64,000 bases of DNA from Blastopirellula marina (GTDB lineage Bacteria; Planctomycetota; Planctomycetia; Pirellulales; Pirellulaceae), in NCBI RefSeq assembly GCF_002967715.1, contig NZ_PUIA01000057.1, positions 124,001-188,000 of the forward strand, written 5' to 3'. The notes under the pieces were generated by a model. It saw only the letters and a list, made by a program, of their open reading frames with translations. It searched no databases and was not told the origin of the DNA. Position 1 is the stretch's first letter. Each line of letters begins with the position of its first letter. The translations under genes and the position numbers were made by a program. Positions 44,601 through 51,878 of this stretch are shown here, piece after piece.

Positions 44601-44953
44601 CCGATAGCCTGGAGCGGGCTGCGGCTGCCGCAAGCAAACGCCCTGACTTGGGGCGGGCTTTCGGTGGTGTTGCCTATCGGGCCGCCGGTGGCGTTGCGAG
44701 AGGGACCGACAGCGTCCCGGCTATGCTCTCGCCGGGTGAGTTCGTGGTGAATGCGGCCTCGTCCCGCAAGTTCTTTTCGCAGTTGCAGGCGATGAACGCC
44801 GGACAAACCTACCGTGAAACAGGCGGGACAGTGATCAACAACAGCGTGGGCGATCTGCACATTCACGCAGCACGCGACCCGGAATCTACCGGGCGGGCTG
44901 TTCTCGACAAACTAAACCGCGAGCTACGCCGGGGGACCGGCAGATTGAGATAG
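41696..44953 (+). CDS. Phage tail tape-measure protein (TP901 type)
   Basis: A 1085-residue protein. The N-terminal 110 residues are helical. Residues about 115-370 match the TP901 tape-measure core (VRFQRQVALIRTIDNSGASFDKLATSVRNLS, STLAAISVRGTKTSEALTQFRATLTALQKP). A hydrophobic segment follows (about 420-475; VLGLAASFVTLRG, LLSAIPLAAGLGNSIGSYIG), then a long coiled-coil middle (about 500-720). The C-terminus ends in the recurrent tape-measure end GG.A.GTDSVPAMLSPGEFVVNA and a beta strand GTVINNSVGDLHIH. The protein would set tail length and act in genome ejection. No other tail or head structural gene is recognisable nearby. Confidence 0.9.
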   Translation: MTDKITQEIGIDATKALEALAKLDAGFQTFEKRLDSVYQRMSLFNKNAGRTVSAMKNVANGSKAVGAAFKRDIPQATQAVERLTVSWGLMARIVTTQLIVRALSQMRRTFEETGEAAVRFQRQVALIRTIDNSGASFDKLATSVRNLSDSFNVSLDDAGAGVYQALSNQVGNLGESLTFTAKAAQFSKATNSSLADSVDLLSAAIIGYGLSVDDTDRVSSIFFSAIDKGRITASELANSFGRVNTIAADLGVSLEETASTLAAISVRGTKTSEALTQFRATLTALQKPSDAMEATLKGLGFSSAQTAIQTLGLSGTLQALKDKTGGSSEALAKLFPNVRALSGVSSLASDEFDTLIKNTQAMTQAARDFSQEKFLQATATDAERLTKEINKLSNAFTVDLGQSVLKSAVDLSDFVGGADEVIKISQAAGPAVLGLAASFVTLRGSILATNAGALTLGRSLGLLSAIPLAAGLGNSIGSYIGEQLNEAQFVDLRRLERDNQSVVDALEKRLGTERDLISQSNRERLQAAGEVVRQLNRTYLADVDNAKSANDAFVKSSKDALKRVVDQRKKAIDQLRQAAESSVDIIEDSQRRIADLTADREDRQFSRSVAGFDDSAQAVKLAERAQQIAAEAAAKLANAVTPESIQEALKQFERARGLADQAGSLASGNRAAESRASAALDAIDSKQIAAEKELAKLQTERGPVLDEAIKKQERILGLLEKQVQIASESVSAFDGNSLFSDTDLALRGERLAGALDEIRSLSGIKLDIDTSKIFSDVKGAFEQLRGRTGFDLGGLEAFTGGKIGDPDQLLQAMNKVAERQAEIRSQIDAAAVADQKRVTLTAELDQLFTQLDSHEGSRNLFGGAEVGELQSQFQSISGFLERLRSDATLTVDEVNSLQPILQQFADNVANSNTPGQLGFRSTLNDLSEIFAKFGEVAQLPASNAVELKAELVGLDQLMSSTAGHAKSYADSLERAAAAASKRPDLGRAFGGVAYRAAGGVARGTDSVPAMLSPGEFVVNAASSRKFFSQLQAMNAGQTYRETGGTVINNSVGDLHIHAARDPESTGRAVLDKLNRELRRGTGRLR

Positions 44954-44956
44954 AAA

Positions 44957-45190
44957 ATGGATCGCTTTATCACACCCATTAAGCGGGGACTACGACGGGG
45001 CTATCGTTGCCTAATCGATTGGACCGAGTTTATCGAAAGCGACTTGATCAGCCGGGAAGAGTGCAAGCAGCAATGCCGCGCACACATCGCACGGATGATC
45101 AGAGAACAGGACGGGGATAGCGTCCAGAATAGGACGCTGTCCGCGCGTCAAGACTTGTGGCTTAACCAGCCGGAAGGCTGTTTTGAATAG
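44957..45190 (+). CDS. Small hypothetical protein following tape measure
   Basis: A 77-residue protein whose ATG lies 3 bases after the tape-measure stop. Basic N-terminus (RFITPIKRGLRRGYRCLIDW) and a helical middle with two cysteines (REECKQQCRAHIARMIREQ). Tightly coupled to the tape-measure gene and followed by a terminator, so it is the last gene of the tail-like operon. Function unknown. Confidence 0.6.
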   Translation: MDRFITPIKRGLRRGYRCLIDWTEFIESDLISREECKQQCRAHIARMIREQDGDSVQNRTLSARQDLWLNQPEGCFE

Positions 45191-45194
45191 GGAA

Positions 45195-45224
45195 AACGGC
45201 AAGGGTAAAACCTTGCCGTTTTTT
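45195..45224. terminator. Bidirectional terminator
   Basis: AACGGCAAGG (45195-45204) pairs with CCTTGCCGTT (45211-45220), flanked by AAAA on the left and TTTT on the right, between convergent genes. It works for both strands. Confidence 0.85.
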
Positions 45225-45643
45225 CATGCGCCGACCGCTTCGGCAACGTCGAACCAATCGACCCGCTCCCAGTTGATCGACGCCAGCGCGGGGTGGTACG
45301 GTTCTTCCTCTCGGTGGTAACCTTCCAAGAATTGGGCGACCTCCACAATATCGCCTTCAAAGTGGGTGTTGCCCGTGGCCACCATAGCACCGATGACGGT
45401 AAGCGTTTCCGGTGTATGTGGTGCGATCTCCTTGACGATCTCGGCAGCGATTAAGAACAGCCACACCTTGAAGGGCCTTCCGTCTGGCAGGGTGTTCCTT
45501 TCAATGGCTGCCCAAGTTCGTTTGATGATCCTTTCGACAACTTCAGGCGTGGCCTTGGTTGTCGCCCAATCGACCAGACAAGGGGTGTAACGGGCTTTTA
45601 GTGCTTCCAGGTTTCCAGCGGTGTAGAGTTGTTCGTCAGTCAT
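45224..45643 (-). CDS. Hypothetical protein, 139 residues
   Basis: Starts at the ATG at 45643 with GGAG about 10 bases upstream. Helical, acidic protein with ATTKATPEVVERIIKRTWAAIERN and a C-terminal EYVAQFLEGY-like segment (VEVAQFLEGYHREEEPYHPALASINW). No known domain. It is divergent from the excisionase gene and separated from it by a repeat-bearing 320-base region, so it may be a regulator of the integration module (weak inference from position). Confidence 0.6.
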   Translation of the reverse strand: MTDEQLYTAGNLEALKARYTPCLVDWATTKATPEVVERIIKRTWAAIERNTLPDGRPFKVWLFLIAAEIVKEIAPHTPETLTVIGAMVATGNTHFEGDIVEVAQFLEGYHREEEPYHPALASINWERVDWFDVAEAVGA

Positions 45644-45964
45644 TGGTGATTGCTCCGGGTGAAGTGGTGATCTACTCGAAGCATGCTCCAAGTTCCGACC
45701 TTGGCAAGTGGCAAAATCAACCATAACGGCAACGGGAACTAGCGACGAACTTGCTACATGACTTGCTAGTTCATCTTGCGCGGTGCTGCGATCACCGGAC
45801 CGTTGCCAAAGTGAATCTAGCTAGATGGTGAGTGCAAACTAGGCCGGAAAAATTTCTGGGATTTTTGCCCAGTCGATCGTGGGAATCGAAGTAATGACAT
45901 GACCGCAGCCCCGGTCCCCCTTCTTGCAGTTCCCTGGGGCCGGGGCTGTTTTATGGTAGAAGCT
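45644..45964. promoter_or_regulatory. Control region of the excisionase-integrase module
   Basis: 320 bases without a gene between divergent genes. It contains GAACTAGC (45736-45743) inverted with GCTAGTTC (45765-45772), the direct repeat ACTTGCTA (45749-45756 and 45761-45768), and the terminator-like stem at 45906-45952. Probable operator and attenuator sites. Confidence 0.5.
45906..45952 (+). terminator. Terminator/attenuator immediately before excisionase start
   Basis: CAGCCCCGG (45906-45914) pairs with CCGGGGCTG (45940-45948) and runs straight into TTTT (45949-45952). It ends 12 bases before the chosen ATG at 45965, so transcription entering from upstream would be stopped before xis-int. 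Confidence 0.7.
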
Positions 45965-46357
45965 ATGAAGACTTGGATTAAGCAACGCCTTGGAGAATTA
46001 GATAATCTCGACTTCGGACCTATTGAGGCCGACGACCTACGCGAGATGATCCGAGAGGCCGAAGCCCGCGCGGCATCTGCCGGGCTGCCATCGGCTGTAG
46101 AAGCCTGCCAGATACGGGAGGGCGGCATAGGCATCGGGCTTGCCCGTCGTATCTTGGCGGCTTGCCTGGGGGCTGCAAATAGAATCGAAGTGGAAACCGA
46201 CCCCCTGGACTCACTCACCCCGGAAGAGACAGCAAAACTACTTGGCTGTTCCTTGAGATCGCTTTGGCGTTGGGAAGCTCAAAGTAGAATACCAGAGGGC
46301 CGTCGCATTGGTCGCACCGTGCGATGGGATCGAAAAGAAATCGAAAGGTTGCTCTAA
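45965..46357 (+). CDS. Excisionase-like helix-turn-helix protein
   Basis: A 130-residue protein from the ATG at 45965 (ATG at 45953 also possible but it abuts the terminator stem). The last 50 residues (LTPEETAKLLGCSLRSLWRWEAQSRIPEGRRIGRTVRWDRKEIERLL) are a MerR/AlpA/excisionase-type winged helix. The first 75 residues are helical with a cysteine-bearing segment. The integrase starts directly after its stop with no gap, so they are coupled. It probably controls excision direction and integrase expression. Confidence 0.85.
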   Translation: MKTWIKQRLGELDNLDFGPIEADDLREMIREAEARAASAGLPSAVEACQIREGGIGIGLARRILAACLGAANRIEVETDPLDSLTPEETAKLLGCSLRSLWRWEAQSRIPEGRRIGRTVRWDRKEIERLL

Positions 46358-47833
46358 ATGGCTTCTATCTATCGACGTTCGTACAAAGACAAGACCGGTC
46401 AGAAGAAACTCACCAAGGTTTATTACATCAAGTATCGCGACGGTGACGGCAAGGAAGTCAGGGTCAAAGGATATACCACCAAAGAAAAGACAAGGACTCT
46501 CGCGGCTCAACTTGAAGCCAAAGCAGCCGAAGGCCCCGACAAGTTCGCTAGGCAGATGAAACGTCCGCTTTCCGAACACGTTGCCGACTTCCGTGCTTCG
46601 CTGGAAGCCAAAGACCGCGCGGACAACCACATCGGGCAGACGCTCACCCGAATCAATGGAATCATTGAGGGCTGCGAATTTACTTTCTATCGAGATATTG
46701 ACCCGGTCAAAGTGGAGCAATGGTTAGCGAACCAGCGCGGCCCAGAATGCGGCATCAAGACAAGCAACTACTACTTGGGTGCGATCAAGCAGCTTTGCCG
46801 GTGGATGGTTCGTAACAAACGTGCAGCGGATAATCCGGTAGCCCATCTTGAACCACTCAATGCCGAAGTGGACGTCAGAGTCCAGAGGCGAGTTCTCACG
46901 TCTGAAGAGTTCACGCTACTGATCGAAGCTGCCCGAACCGGGAAAACCATTCGCAAGTTGACCGGCGTGCAACGTGCCCTGCTCTATCTTGTCGCAAGCG
47001 TTACCGGACTTCGCGCGTCTGAGTTGCGTTCTCTCACTGGCCATAGCTTCAACCTCACGTCATCGCCACCCACGGTGACCGTGGAGGCCAAGTCTTCCAA
47101 GCATCGCAAGCTAGATACTATTCCCCTGCCCGATTGGATTGTCCCATTACTTCAACTGCCAGAGGGTGAACTCTGGCCCGGCTCTTGGAACAACAAGGCA
47201 GCCGAGATTCTTCAACGTGATATGGCCGTGGCACGTGCAACTTGGATCAAGGAAGCAGAGGACGACGAGCAACAGGAAGAGCGTAGCAAATCGACCTTCT
47301 TGCAACCAACAACGAAGGATGGGACAGCCGACTTTCACGCGCTGCGATCGCAGTACGTGACGGGGCTTGCCAAGGCAGGTGTTCATCCCCGAACGGCTCA
47401 GAAGTTGGCGCGTCACTGTGACATCAAGTTGACCATGCAGAACTACACGCACAGCAACATGGAAGATCAGGCGCAAGCCGTGAACTTGCTACCGCCACTG
47501 GCCCAAAACTGGCCCATGGAGGATGACATTCTGGGTCATTTCGTGTCATCGCCTGCCAATGTGGCATACGACAACATTTTGGAAGAGGACGACGAGAAGA
47601 CGATTGCCACTTCTCGTAAACCCTTAGACAGCGTCGATTTTGACGCTGTCTGTCATCACGTGTCATCTTGTGACACAGCGGAGGCGACAGGACTCGAACC
47701 TGCAACCGGCGTAACCGGCGACGGATTTCAAATCCGCTCCCTAACCAATTCGGCTCGCCTCCTCTTATCTTCGTTAACGCTAACGGGCCGCGGGATTTAT
47801 GTCAACGGGATGAAGCCCACTTGCCGGGGTTAG
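46358..47833 (+). CDS. Tyrosine integrase (C-terminus altered by integration)
   Basis: A 491-residue tyrosine recombinase. The N-terminal part (about 1-150) has an SAM-like core-binding domain (HIGQTLTRINGII...WLANQRG). The catalytic domain shows the first Arg in ASVTGLRASELRSL, Lys in AKSSKHRKLDT, H-x-x-R in DFHALRSQYVTGLAKAG, His in LARHCDIKLT and the nucleophile Tyr in MQNYTHS near residue 366. The reading frame then crosses the attachment core and the antisense of tRNA-Ser and ends in chromosomal DNA, so the last 31 residues are not element-encoded. In the circle the same frame would yield 518 residues with a different 58-residue tail. The catalytic residues all lie before the switch point. 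Confidence 0.95.
   Translation: MASIYRRSYKDKTGQKKLTKVYYIKYRDGDGKEVRVKGYTTKEKTRTLAAQLEAKAAEGPDKFARQMKRPLSEHVADFRASLEAKDRADNHIGQTLTRINGIIEGCEFTFYRDIDPVKVEQWLANQRGPECGIKTSNYYLGAIKQLCRWMVRNKRAADNPVAHLEPLNAEVDVRVQRRVLTSEEFTLLIEAARTGKTIRKLTGVQRALLYLVASVTGLRASELRSLTGHSFNLTSSPPTVTVEAKSSKHRKLDTIPLPDWIVPLLQLPEGELWPGSWNNKAAEILQRDMAVARATWIKEAEDDEQQEERSKSTFLQPTTKDGTADFHALRSQYVTGLAKAGVHPRTAQKLARHCDIKLTMQNYTHSNMEDQAQAVNLLPPLAQNWPMEDDILGHFVSSPANVAYDNILEEDDEKTIATSRKPLDSVDFDAVCHHVSSCDTAEATGLEPATGVTGDGFQIRSLTNSARLLLSSLTLTGRGIYVNGMKPTCRG
47677..47736. repeat. attR: 60-bp core within intact tRNA-Ser
   Basis: Identical to 33449-33508. It covers the tRNA from the anticodon region to the 3' end and lies inside the integrase reading frame. 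The element supplies this copy, restoring an intact tRNA. Confidence 0.92.
47679..47762 (-). tRNA. tRNA-Ser (anticodon UGA)
   Basis: On the minus strand GGAGGCG (47762 downwards) pairs with CGCCTCC to form the 7-bp acceptor stem, with G as discriminator. The anticodon stem holds the loop TTTGAAA with anticodon TGA. A long variable arm (CGCCGGTTACGCCGG type) and a T arm with GGTTCGAGTCC follow, so it is a class II serine tRNA. CCA is not encoded. Confidence 0.93.
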
Positions 47834-47980
47834 AACGATTGATCGGCCATATCGCACGAGTCGACAGTCGGCGAAATCCATTTTTTTGCGTACTCCCCTC
47901 AATATTCAATTTCGACCACACAATAACGCTATGATGGGCCAGATAAAGACTGACAACAATGTGAATCCAAGCCAACTCAC

Positions 47981-49252
47981 ATGACGTATCTCACGCATCG
48001 TAACTCCGGAAACTGGATTGGCTGCCTGTTAGTTCTCGTAGCTGGCTGGGGCCTTTTCGATCAACTCCCCCTGGCCGCCGCCCAGGAAGCGGATGGCGAT
48101 CATTACTCCGTGCCGGTTGATTCGCTGGATGATGATGCACGTGACAAAGTCTATACGTCTCCCCAAAGTATCTTGGCAGACTTCTTCGGAAAGCGTCGAG
48201 CCGGCATGGTGGTGAACGGGCTGGAAGACCTGGTTGGCATCACAGCCACAGGCCTGTCGCCGTTGATGGTGCTTTCAATTGCCTCTCCTGTGGTTTACTT
48301 CATGACCGAAGCAGACCGGCGTCAAGAGTTGATCTTCCTTTACCAACCGTGGTTCTTCATCCCTATTATCCTGATAACGCTCCTGATGGCATTTAAGGAC
48401 ACGGTGCTAACATTTGCCAGCTATCTGAAGATGCCTTTGGATATCTTAGGCATACTATTCCACCTGATGGGTTTTCTGCTTGGCTTCCGACTCATCTACC
48501 ATTTTCTGGATATCAACCTTGCGGCAGACAGTGGCCCGCTAGGCACCATATTGACGGTCGCCATTATCATTCTCATGTTTGCCTTCTATACCAGTGTCTG
48601 GGTGCTGAGCAACGTCTTTGAAGTACTGATCCTCATCAACCCATTCCCGCTGGTCGACACGTTCCTACGCGTCAGTCGTATCGGTGTGTTACTGGTCATG
48701 TATGTTGCGTGCTGGATCCATCCTGCTCTGGGGGGCATAATTGCTCTCCCCATATTGATCGTATCCCTGATTACTTTCGAGCGATCGTTACGCACAATGC
48801 TTCTCGGCTTTCGCCTGGCTGGCGACGTCATTCTCTTCCGCTCTGACAAGGTGGAACCTGATTCAAAACGACTTACGGCATTTGCATCCTTTGGTGGTAC
48901 GCTTCCCTGGATGACCCTCGGTAAGTTGGTCAAGAAGGACGAAATATGGACGTTCACCTTTCGCCGATTTTCGATCGGCCCTACGCACTCGATTGCCATC
49001 CCGCCTGGGCCATACAGCATTGCCAAAGGATCGCTATTCCCTGGGCTGCTGCTCTCTACTGAAAAGGGTGCGCAATTGGTGGTCCGTTTCCCGGCTTCCT
49101 ATCGTGGACAAGAAGAAGCGTTAGCCCAGGTATTTCAGACCAACGACATTCAAGACTTTCGCCTGAGCACAATGGCCAAGTCTGCCTGGAACTCGCTTTG
49201 GAAAAGCTTCTTCCGCCGCTCCCCCAAACCCACCGATCTTGCTTCGGAATAA
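47981..49252 (+). CDS. Multi-pass membrane protein of unknown function
   Basis: A 423-residue protein with a signal-like first segment (about 10-31), then a polar stretch (SVPVDSLDDDARDKVYTSPQSILADFFGKRRAGMVV), then five or six transmembrane segments (around 92-110, 124-142, 155-180, 192-215, 230-262), and a C-terminal soluble part (about 285-410) rich in beta structure. I do not recognise a domain. It is the first chromosomal gene to the right of the mobile element and divergent from the tRNA-Ser gene. Confidence 0.8.
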   Translation: MTYLTHRNSGNWIGCLLVLVAGWGLFDQLPLAAAQEADGDHYSVPVDSLDDDARDKVYTSPQSILADFFGKRRAGMVVNGLEDLVGITATGLSPLMVLSIASPVVYFMTEADRRQELIFLYQPWFFIPIILITLLMAFKDTVLTFASYLKMPLDILGILFHLMGFLLGFRLIYHFLDINLAADSGPLGTILTVAIIILMFAFYTSVWVLSNVFEVLILINPFPLVDTFLRVSRIGVLLVMYVACWIHPALGGIIALPILIVSLITFERSLRTMLLGFRLAGDVILFRSDKVEPDSKRLTAFASFGGTLPWMTLGKLVKKDEIWTFTFRRFSIGPTHSIAIPPGPYSIAKGSLFPGLLLSTEKGAQLVVRFPASYRGQEEALAQVFQTNDIQDFRLSTMAKSAWNSLWKSFFRRSPKPTDLASE

Positions 49253-49432
49253 TCAGCACAATTCGGCTTGTCGAACCTCGGCGAGCCGAATTAACTGGTA
49301 AACCCGTATAACGTAATTCTGACCATTTTTAGATTTTCAGAATCTGGAGCAAATCATCCAGTAAATCACTGCAAGTTGCCGCACAAGAGCTAAGCTTTGA
49401 CATCTACTGCAACTGTCATCTTTTATTTGGTG

Positions 49433-49547
49433 ACGGACGCCGATCAAAAGCCACATGGACACTGTCCATTCACTTTATTCATGACTGGCGACTTCGGTCG
49501 TTGGTCAAGGCCGTCAAGTATCTGCCCCACTTGACGGCCTTTTTTTG
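49433..49547 (+). ncRNA. Candidate small RNA
   Basis: Downstream of TTGACA (49397-49402) with a weak -10 (TTTTAT), the segment ends in AAGGCCGTCAAG/CTTGACGGCCTT (49507-49518 with 49530-49541) followed by seven T. Length about 115 bases. The start is a guess from the promoter position. Confidence 0.3.
49507..49547 (+). terminator. Rho-independent terminator
   Basis: A 12-bp perfect stem AAGGCCGTCAAG/CTTGACGGCCTT followed by a T-run. It lies 255 bases after the membrane protein stop, far for that gene alone. Confidence 0.9.
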
Positions 49548-49685
49548 CGCACGTTTTCGACCAACACCCATTGCGAATGATTGTGCGGTTCCCCGAATTC
49601 CCCAGTAACTTCTCCCTAGCTTGTGGCTAGCACGACCGATGCTTTTACATACCGAAATGCCGCGACATCAATCGCGGATAGGAAG

Positions 49686-49722
49686 CCGTTGTGTATCTGG
49701 GGGCGGATCACAACGGTTTTTT
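49686..49722 (+). terminator. Rho-independent terminator
   Basis: CCGTTGTG (49686-49693) pairs with CACAACGG (49709-49716), followed by TTTTTT. It lies between no recognised genes and may end a second short transcript. Confidence 0.75.
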
Positions 49723-49908
49723 CATGCGCGGACAGATCTGCTGCCTGTGATAGCCCCCCGGCTTTTTATGGCAAACTTTGCCGATTACGGCAATTCTCTC
49801 GATTATGTCGACTTTCTGGTCGATATCCATTCTTGAGTCACGTTCCCACTCCCCCCTGCCCTGTTGTTTCAGGGTGGTTCGTTTGATGTGAACCAGGAAA
49901 GTCTCGAC

Positions 49909-50577
49909 ATGATGTCACGCCACTTAATCCTTGGCCTATTCGCCGCTGCGTTACTATCCGCAGTCGGATGTCAAACCGTCCCTAACTGCAACTCGTGTCA
50001 CATGGGTCATGTTGCCCCTGGTCCAGGATGCGGCTGCAATGATTGTGGTGCAACTTGCGGAGACTCGTGCGGCTGCGGGAAAAGCTGTGGCCCTAACTAT
50101 GAAGTCTGCCTGCCGAAACCGCCATTCGCGGAGATTCGCCAACACCTGCGCAACAACCTGACATGCACCGCCGGCTGCTCTGACGAAGTGTATTGGGGCG
50201 AATGGATTTCTGATCCACCAAAGTGCGATCCGTGCGATTGCTTTGGCCACTATGTTGGCCCGGTCGGTGGCCAATGTCGCCCTGGCATTGTCGGCATTCG
50301 CCGCGGAGACGAGTGCTGCTCGAGCATGTGCGATCAAGGCATCCCATGCAACAGTTGTGCTTGCCAGGCCCAAACGCAAACTGTGAGCTACGAGCAAATG
50401 CTCCCAGGCGAGTCGACGATTCTGTACGACTCCGAAGTTCCCATGCAGTACAGCACCCCAACGCCGGTATCACCATCCGATCAATCGATTTACCGCATGA
50501 ACTCGGGATCGATGCAAAGCTACCCGACCTCGACGACTGGACGTCACCCGTCCAACCTCGGTCGCGGAAGCATGTAA
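49909..50577 (+). CDS. Cysteine-rich lipoprotein
   Basis: A 222-residue protein from the ATG at 49909 (ATG-ATG pair; AGGAAAG about 10 bases upstream). It has a signal peptide with a good lipobox (LLSAVGC) and then a strikingly Cys/Gly-rich segment (about 25-65; CNSCHMGHVAPGPGCGCNDCGATCG...CGCGKSCG). More Cys pairs follow to residue 160 (CDPCDCFGHYVGPVGGQC, ECCSSMCDQGIPCNSCAC), then a Ser/Thr/Pro tail. Probably outer-membrane-attached and disulfide- or metal-stabilised. Cys-rich surface proteins are a hallmark of many planctomycetes. No function known. Confidence 0.8.
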   Translation: MMSRHLILGLFAAALLSAVGCQTVPNCNSCHMGHVAPGPGCGCNDCGATCGDSCGCGKSCGPNYEVCLPKPPFAEIRQHLRNNLTCTAGCSDEVYWGEWISDPPKCDPCDCFGHYVGPVGGQCRPGIVGIRRGDECCSSMCDQGIPCNSCACQAQTQTVSYEQMLPGESTILYDSEVPMQYSTPTPVSPSDQSIYRMNSGSMQSYPTSTTGRHPSNLGRGSM

Positions 50578-50605
50578 CCAAACTAATAGCCAGGGGGGCT
50601 TTTGA

Positions 50606-50642
50606 AGAGACGCGGTCACACTTGGACCGCGTCTCTTTTTTT
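50606..50642 (+). terminator. Rho-independent terminator
   Basis: AGAGACGCGGTC (50606-50617) pairs with GACCGCGTCTCT (50625-50636), followed by a T-run. It closes the Cys-rich lipoprotein transcript. Confidence 0.9.
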
Positions 50643-50851
50643 CTTGATCCGATCGCTTTCGATTCGCGTGACATCGCCGCACCATCTTCACTGTCAAACG
50701 ATCTTACAGAAGCGATCAATCGCAGATCGGCAGCAGATAACTCAAAGATGCCTGCTCGCGCCAGGGTCACCGCGATTAGCAACATCGTTAGATACGCAAC
50801 GTCCTTCACCCACGCAACGAAAAAGATCGTAGAAAACCAGGCGAAGTGAAA

Positions 50852-51706
50852 TCAGCGATAGTAGCCTGGGGCACTTCCGCCGAAGCGATACTCAAAGCCG
50901 CCGGTGACCGAGAAGTTGCTTGCCGACATGGCGTCGGTGCCACCGAGCGTCATGTTATCGAGCAATTCGAATCGCAGGGCTAGTCGCTTATGAACAAAGT
51001 ACTTCAGCCCCAAACCAAAGGGCATAGAAACCTGAGCCTGACCTCGGTCGCGTCCCAGAGCGTCTTCGTACTGAAACATGGCCGCACCCAAACCAAGCGT
51101 CGCGTAGGGACGCCAGGCCGCATCCCCCCAGGGATAGAACTGCACGTTATAGTCGAGAATGATCAACTGACTTTTGCCTGAGAATGAAGCATTCGTTGGA
51201 TAGGTTAATCGCCCTTCAGCGAAACCCAATCGAACTTCGGCTCCCCAGTAATGATCGAAGTCGTAGCCCAGTCGAACGCCGTCGAAGAACGAGCCTTCCT
51301 GCTCGACTTCTCCGGGAACGAGATTTTGCAGCATGATCGCCCCTGCGAATACGTCCGCATGAATCGGCCGATTTCGCCAACTCATTCCGGTTAGCGGTTG
51401 CCCGAAACCAATATGCCGCGAAGGGTCATCCGGATGACTATGCACGAGATCAAAACGGTGAGCAAACTGACCGTGGCCATGCTTTCCGCCAAACCAGTTC
51501 TCGGTCGTGCCAGGCTCCTCATAGGTACGCTTCGGATCAACGTCGATTGTTTCCGCTTCCAGAATCGATTTCGGCAGCGGCTCGATCTCCTCAAGAATGG
51601 GTGCTTGTGCGGAGAGGGGTTCCTGAGCGATTACCAACGGCGCACCGCAAGCCATGACGCCAAGCGTCAGAAGCATCGAGAAACCATGACTCAACTTGCG
51701 ACCCAT
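50852..51706 (-). CDS. Outer-membrane beta-barrel protein
   Basis: A 284-residue protein from the ATG at 51706 with AAAGG about 8 bases upstream. Signal peptide ends near residue 27 (LVIAQ). After a soluble stretch with a His-rich piece (GGKHGHGQFAHRFDLVHSH), the C-terminal two-thirds alternate polar and hydrophobic residues in the manner of an OmpA-like eight-stranded barrel (FDGVRLGYDFDHYWGAEVRLGFAEGRLTY, RPYATLGLGAAMF, FVHKRLALRFELLDNMTL), ending in FEYRFGG. It is alone, and convergent with the Cys-rich lipoprotein gene. No specific porin family recognised. Confidence 0.8.
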   Translation of the reverse strand: MGRKLSHGFSMLLTLGVMACGAPLVIAQEPLSAQAPILEEIEPLPKSILEAETIDVDPKRTYEEPGTTENWFGGKHGHGQFAHRFDLVHSHPDDPSRHIGFGQPLTGMSWRNRPIHADVFAGAIMLQNLVPGEVEQEGSFFDGVRLGYDFDHYWGAEVRLGFAEGRLTYPTNASFSGKSQLIILDYNVQFYPWGDAAWRPYATLGLGAAMFQYEDALGRDRGQAQVSMPFGLGLKYFVHKRLALRFELLDNMTLGGTDAMSASNFSVTGGFEYRFGGSAPGYYR

Positions 51707-51878
51707 CCACGAACCTTTGCGGACTTTCACTGATAGCAATCCCAATTGGGCAGCGGATTATCGAAACGTCCCCCTTCGACGTCAATGCAGATTCTTAAGT
51801 CAAATTTGGTGAACTCTATCGGATTTGCTAGTTTTATGGCTGCGCTCGGTAAGTTCACCCCACATCGCATGGATCGAA

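Larger units (their letters stand above)
33449..47736. mobile_element. Integrated element in tRNA-Ser(UGA), about 14.2 kb
   Basis: The element is bounded by a 60-bp identical direct repeat (33449-33508 and 47677-47736) that is the 3' part of tRNA-Ser. An excisionase-like gene and a tyrosine integrase lie at the right end beside the intact tRNA, the classic layout of tRNA-targeted elements. Cargo: a possible conflict protein, an RxxxxH protein, a serine recombinase, a NUMOD-like protein, a stand-alone winged-helix domain, a hairpin-dense region, a tail-like operon with a tape-measure protein, and small hypothetical genes. No portal, terminase, major capsid or conjugation genes are recognisable. 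It may be a satellite-like or decayed phage element. Confidence 0.9.
49253..49908. other. 656-base intergenic stretch with two orphan terminators
   Basis: No credible protein gene. It contains a promoter-like TTGACA (49397-49402), a strong terminator at 49507-49547 and another at 49686-49722, suggesting one or two small transcripts between the membrane protein and the Cys-rich lipoprotein. Confidence 0.5.
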
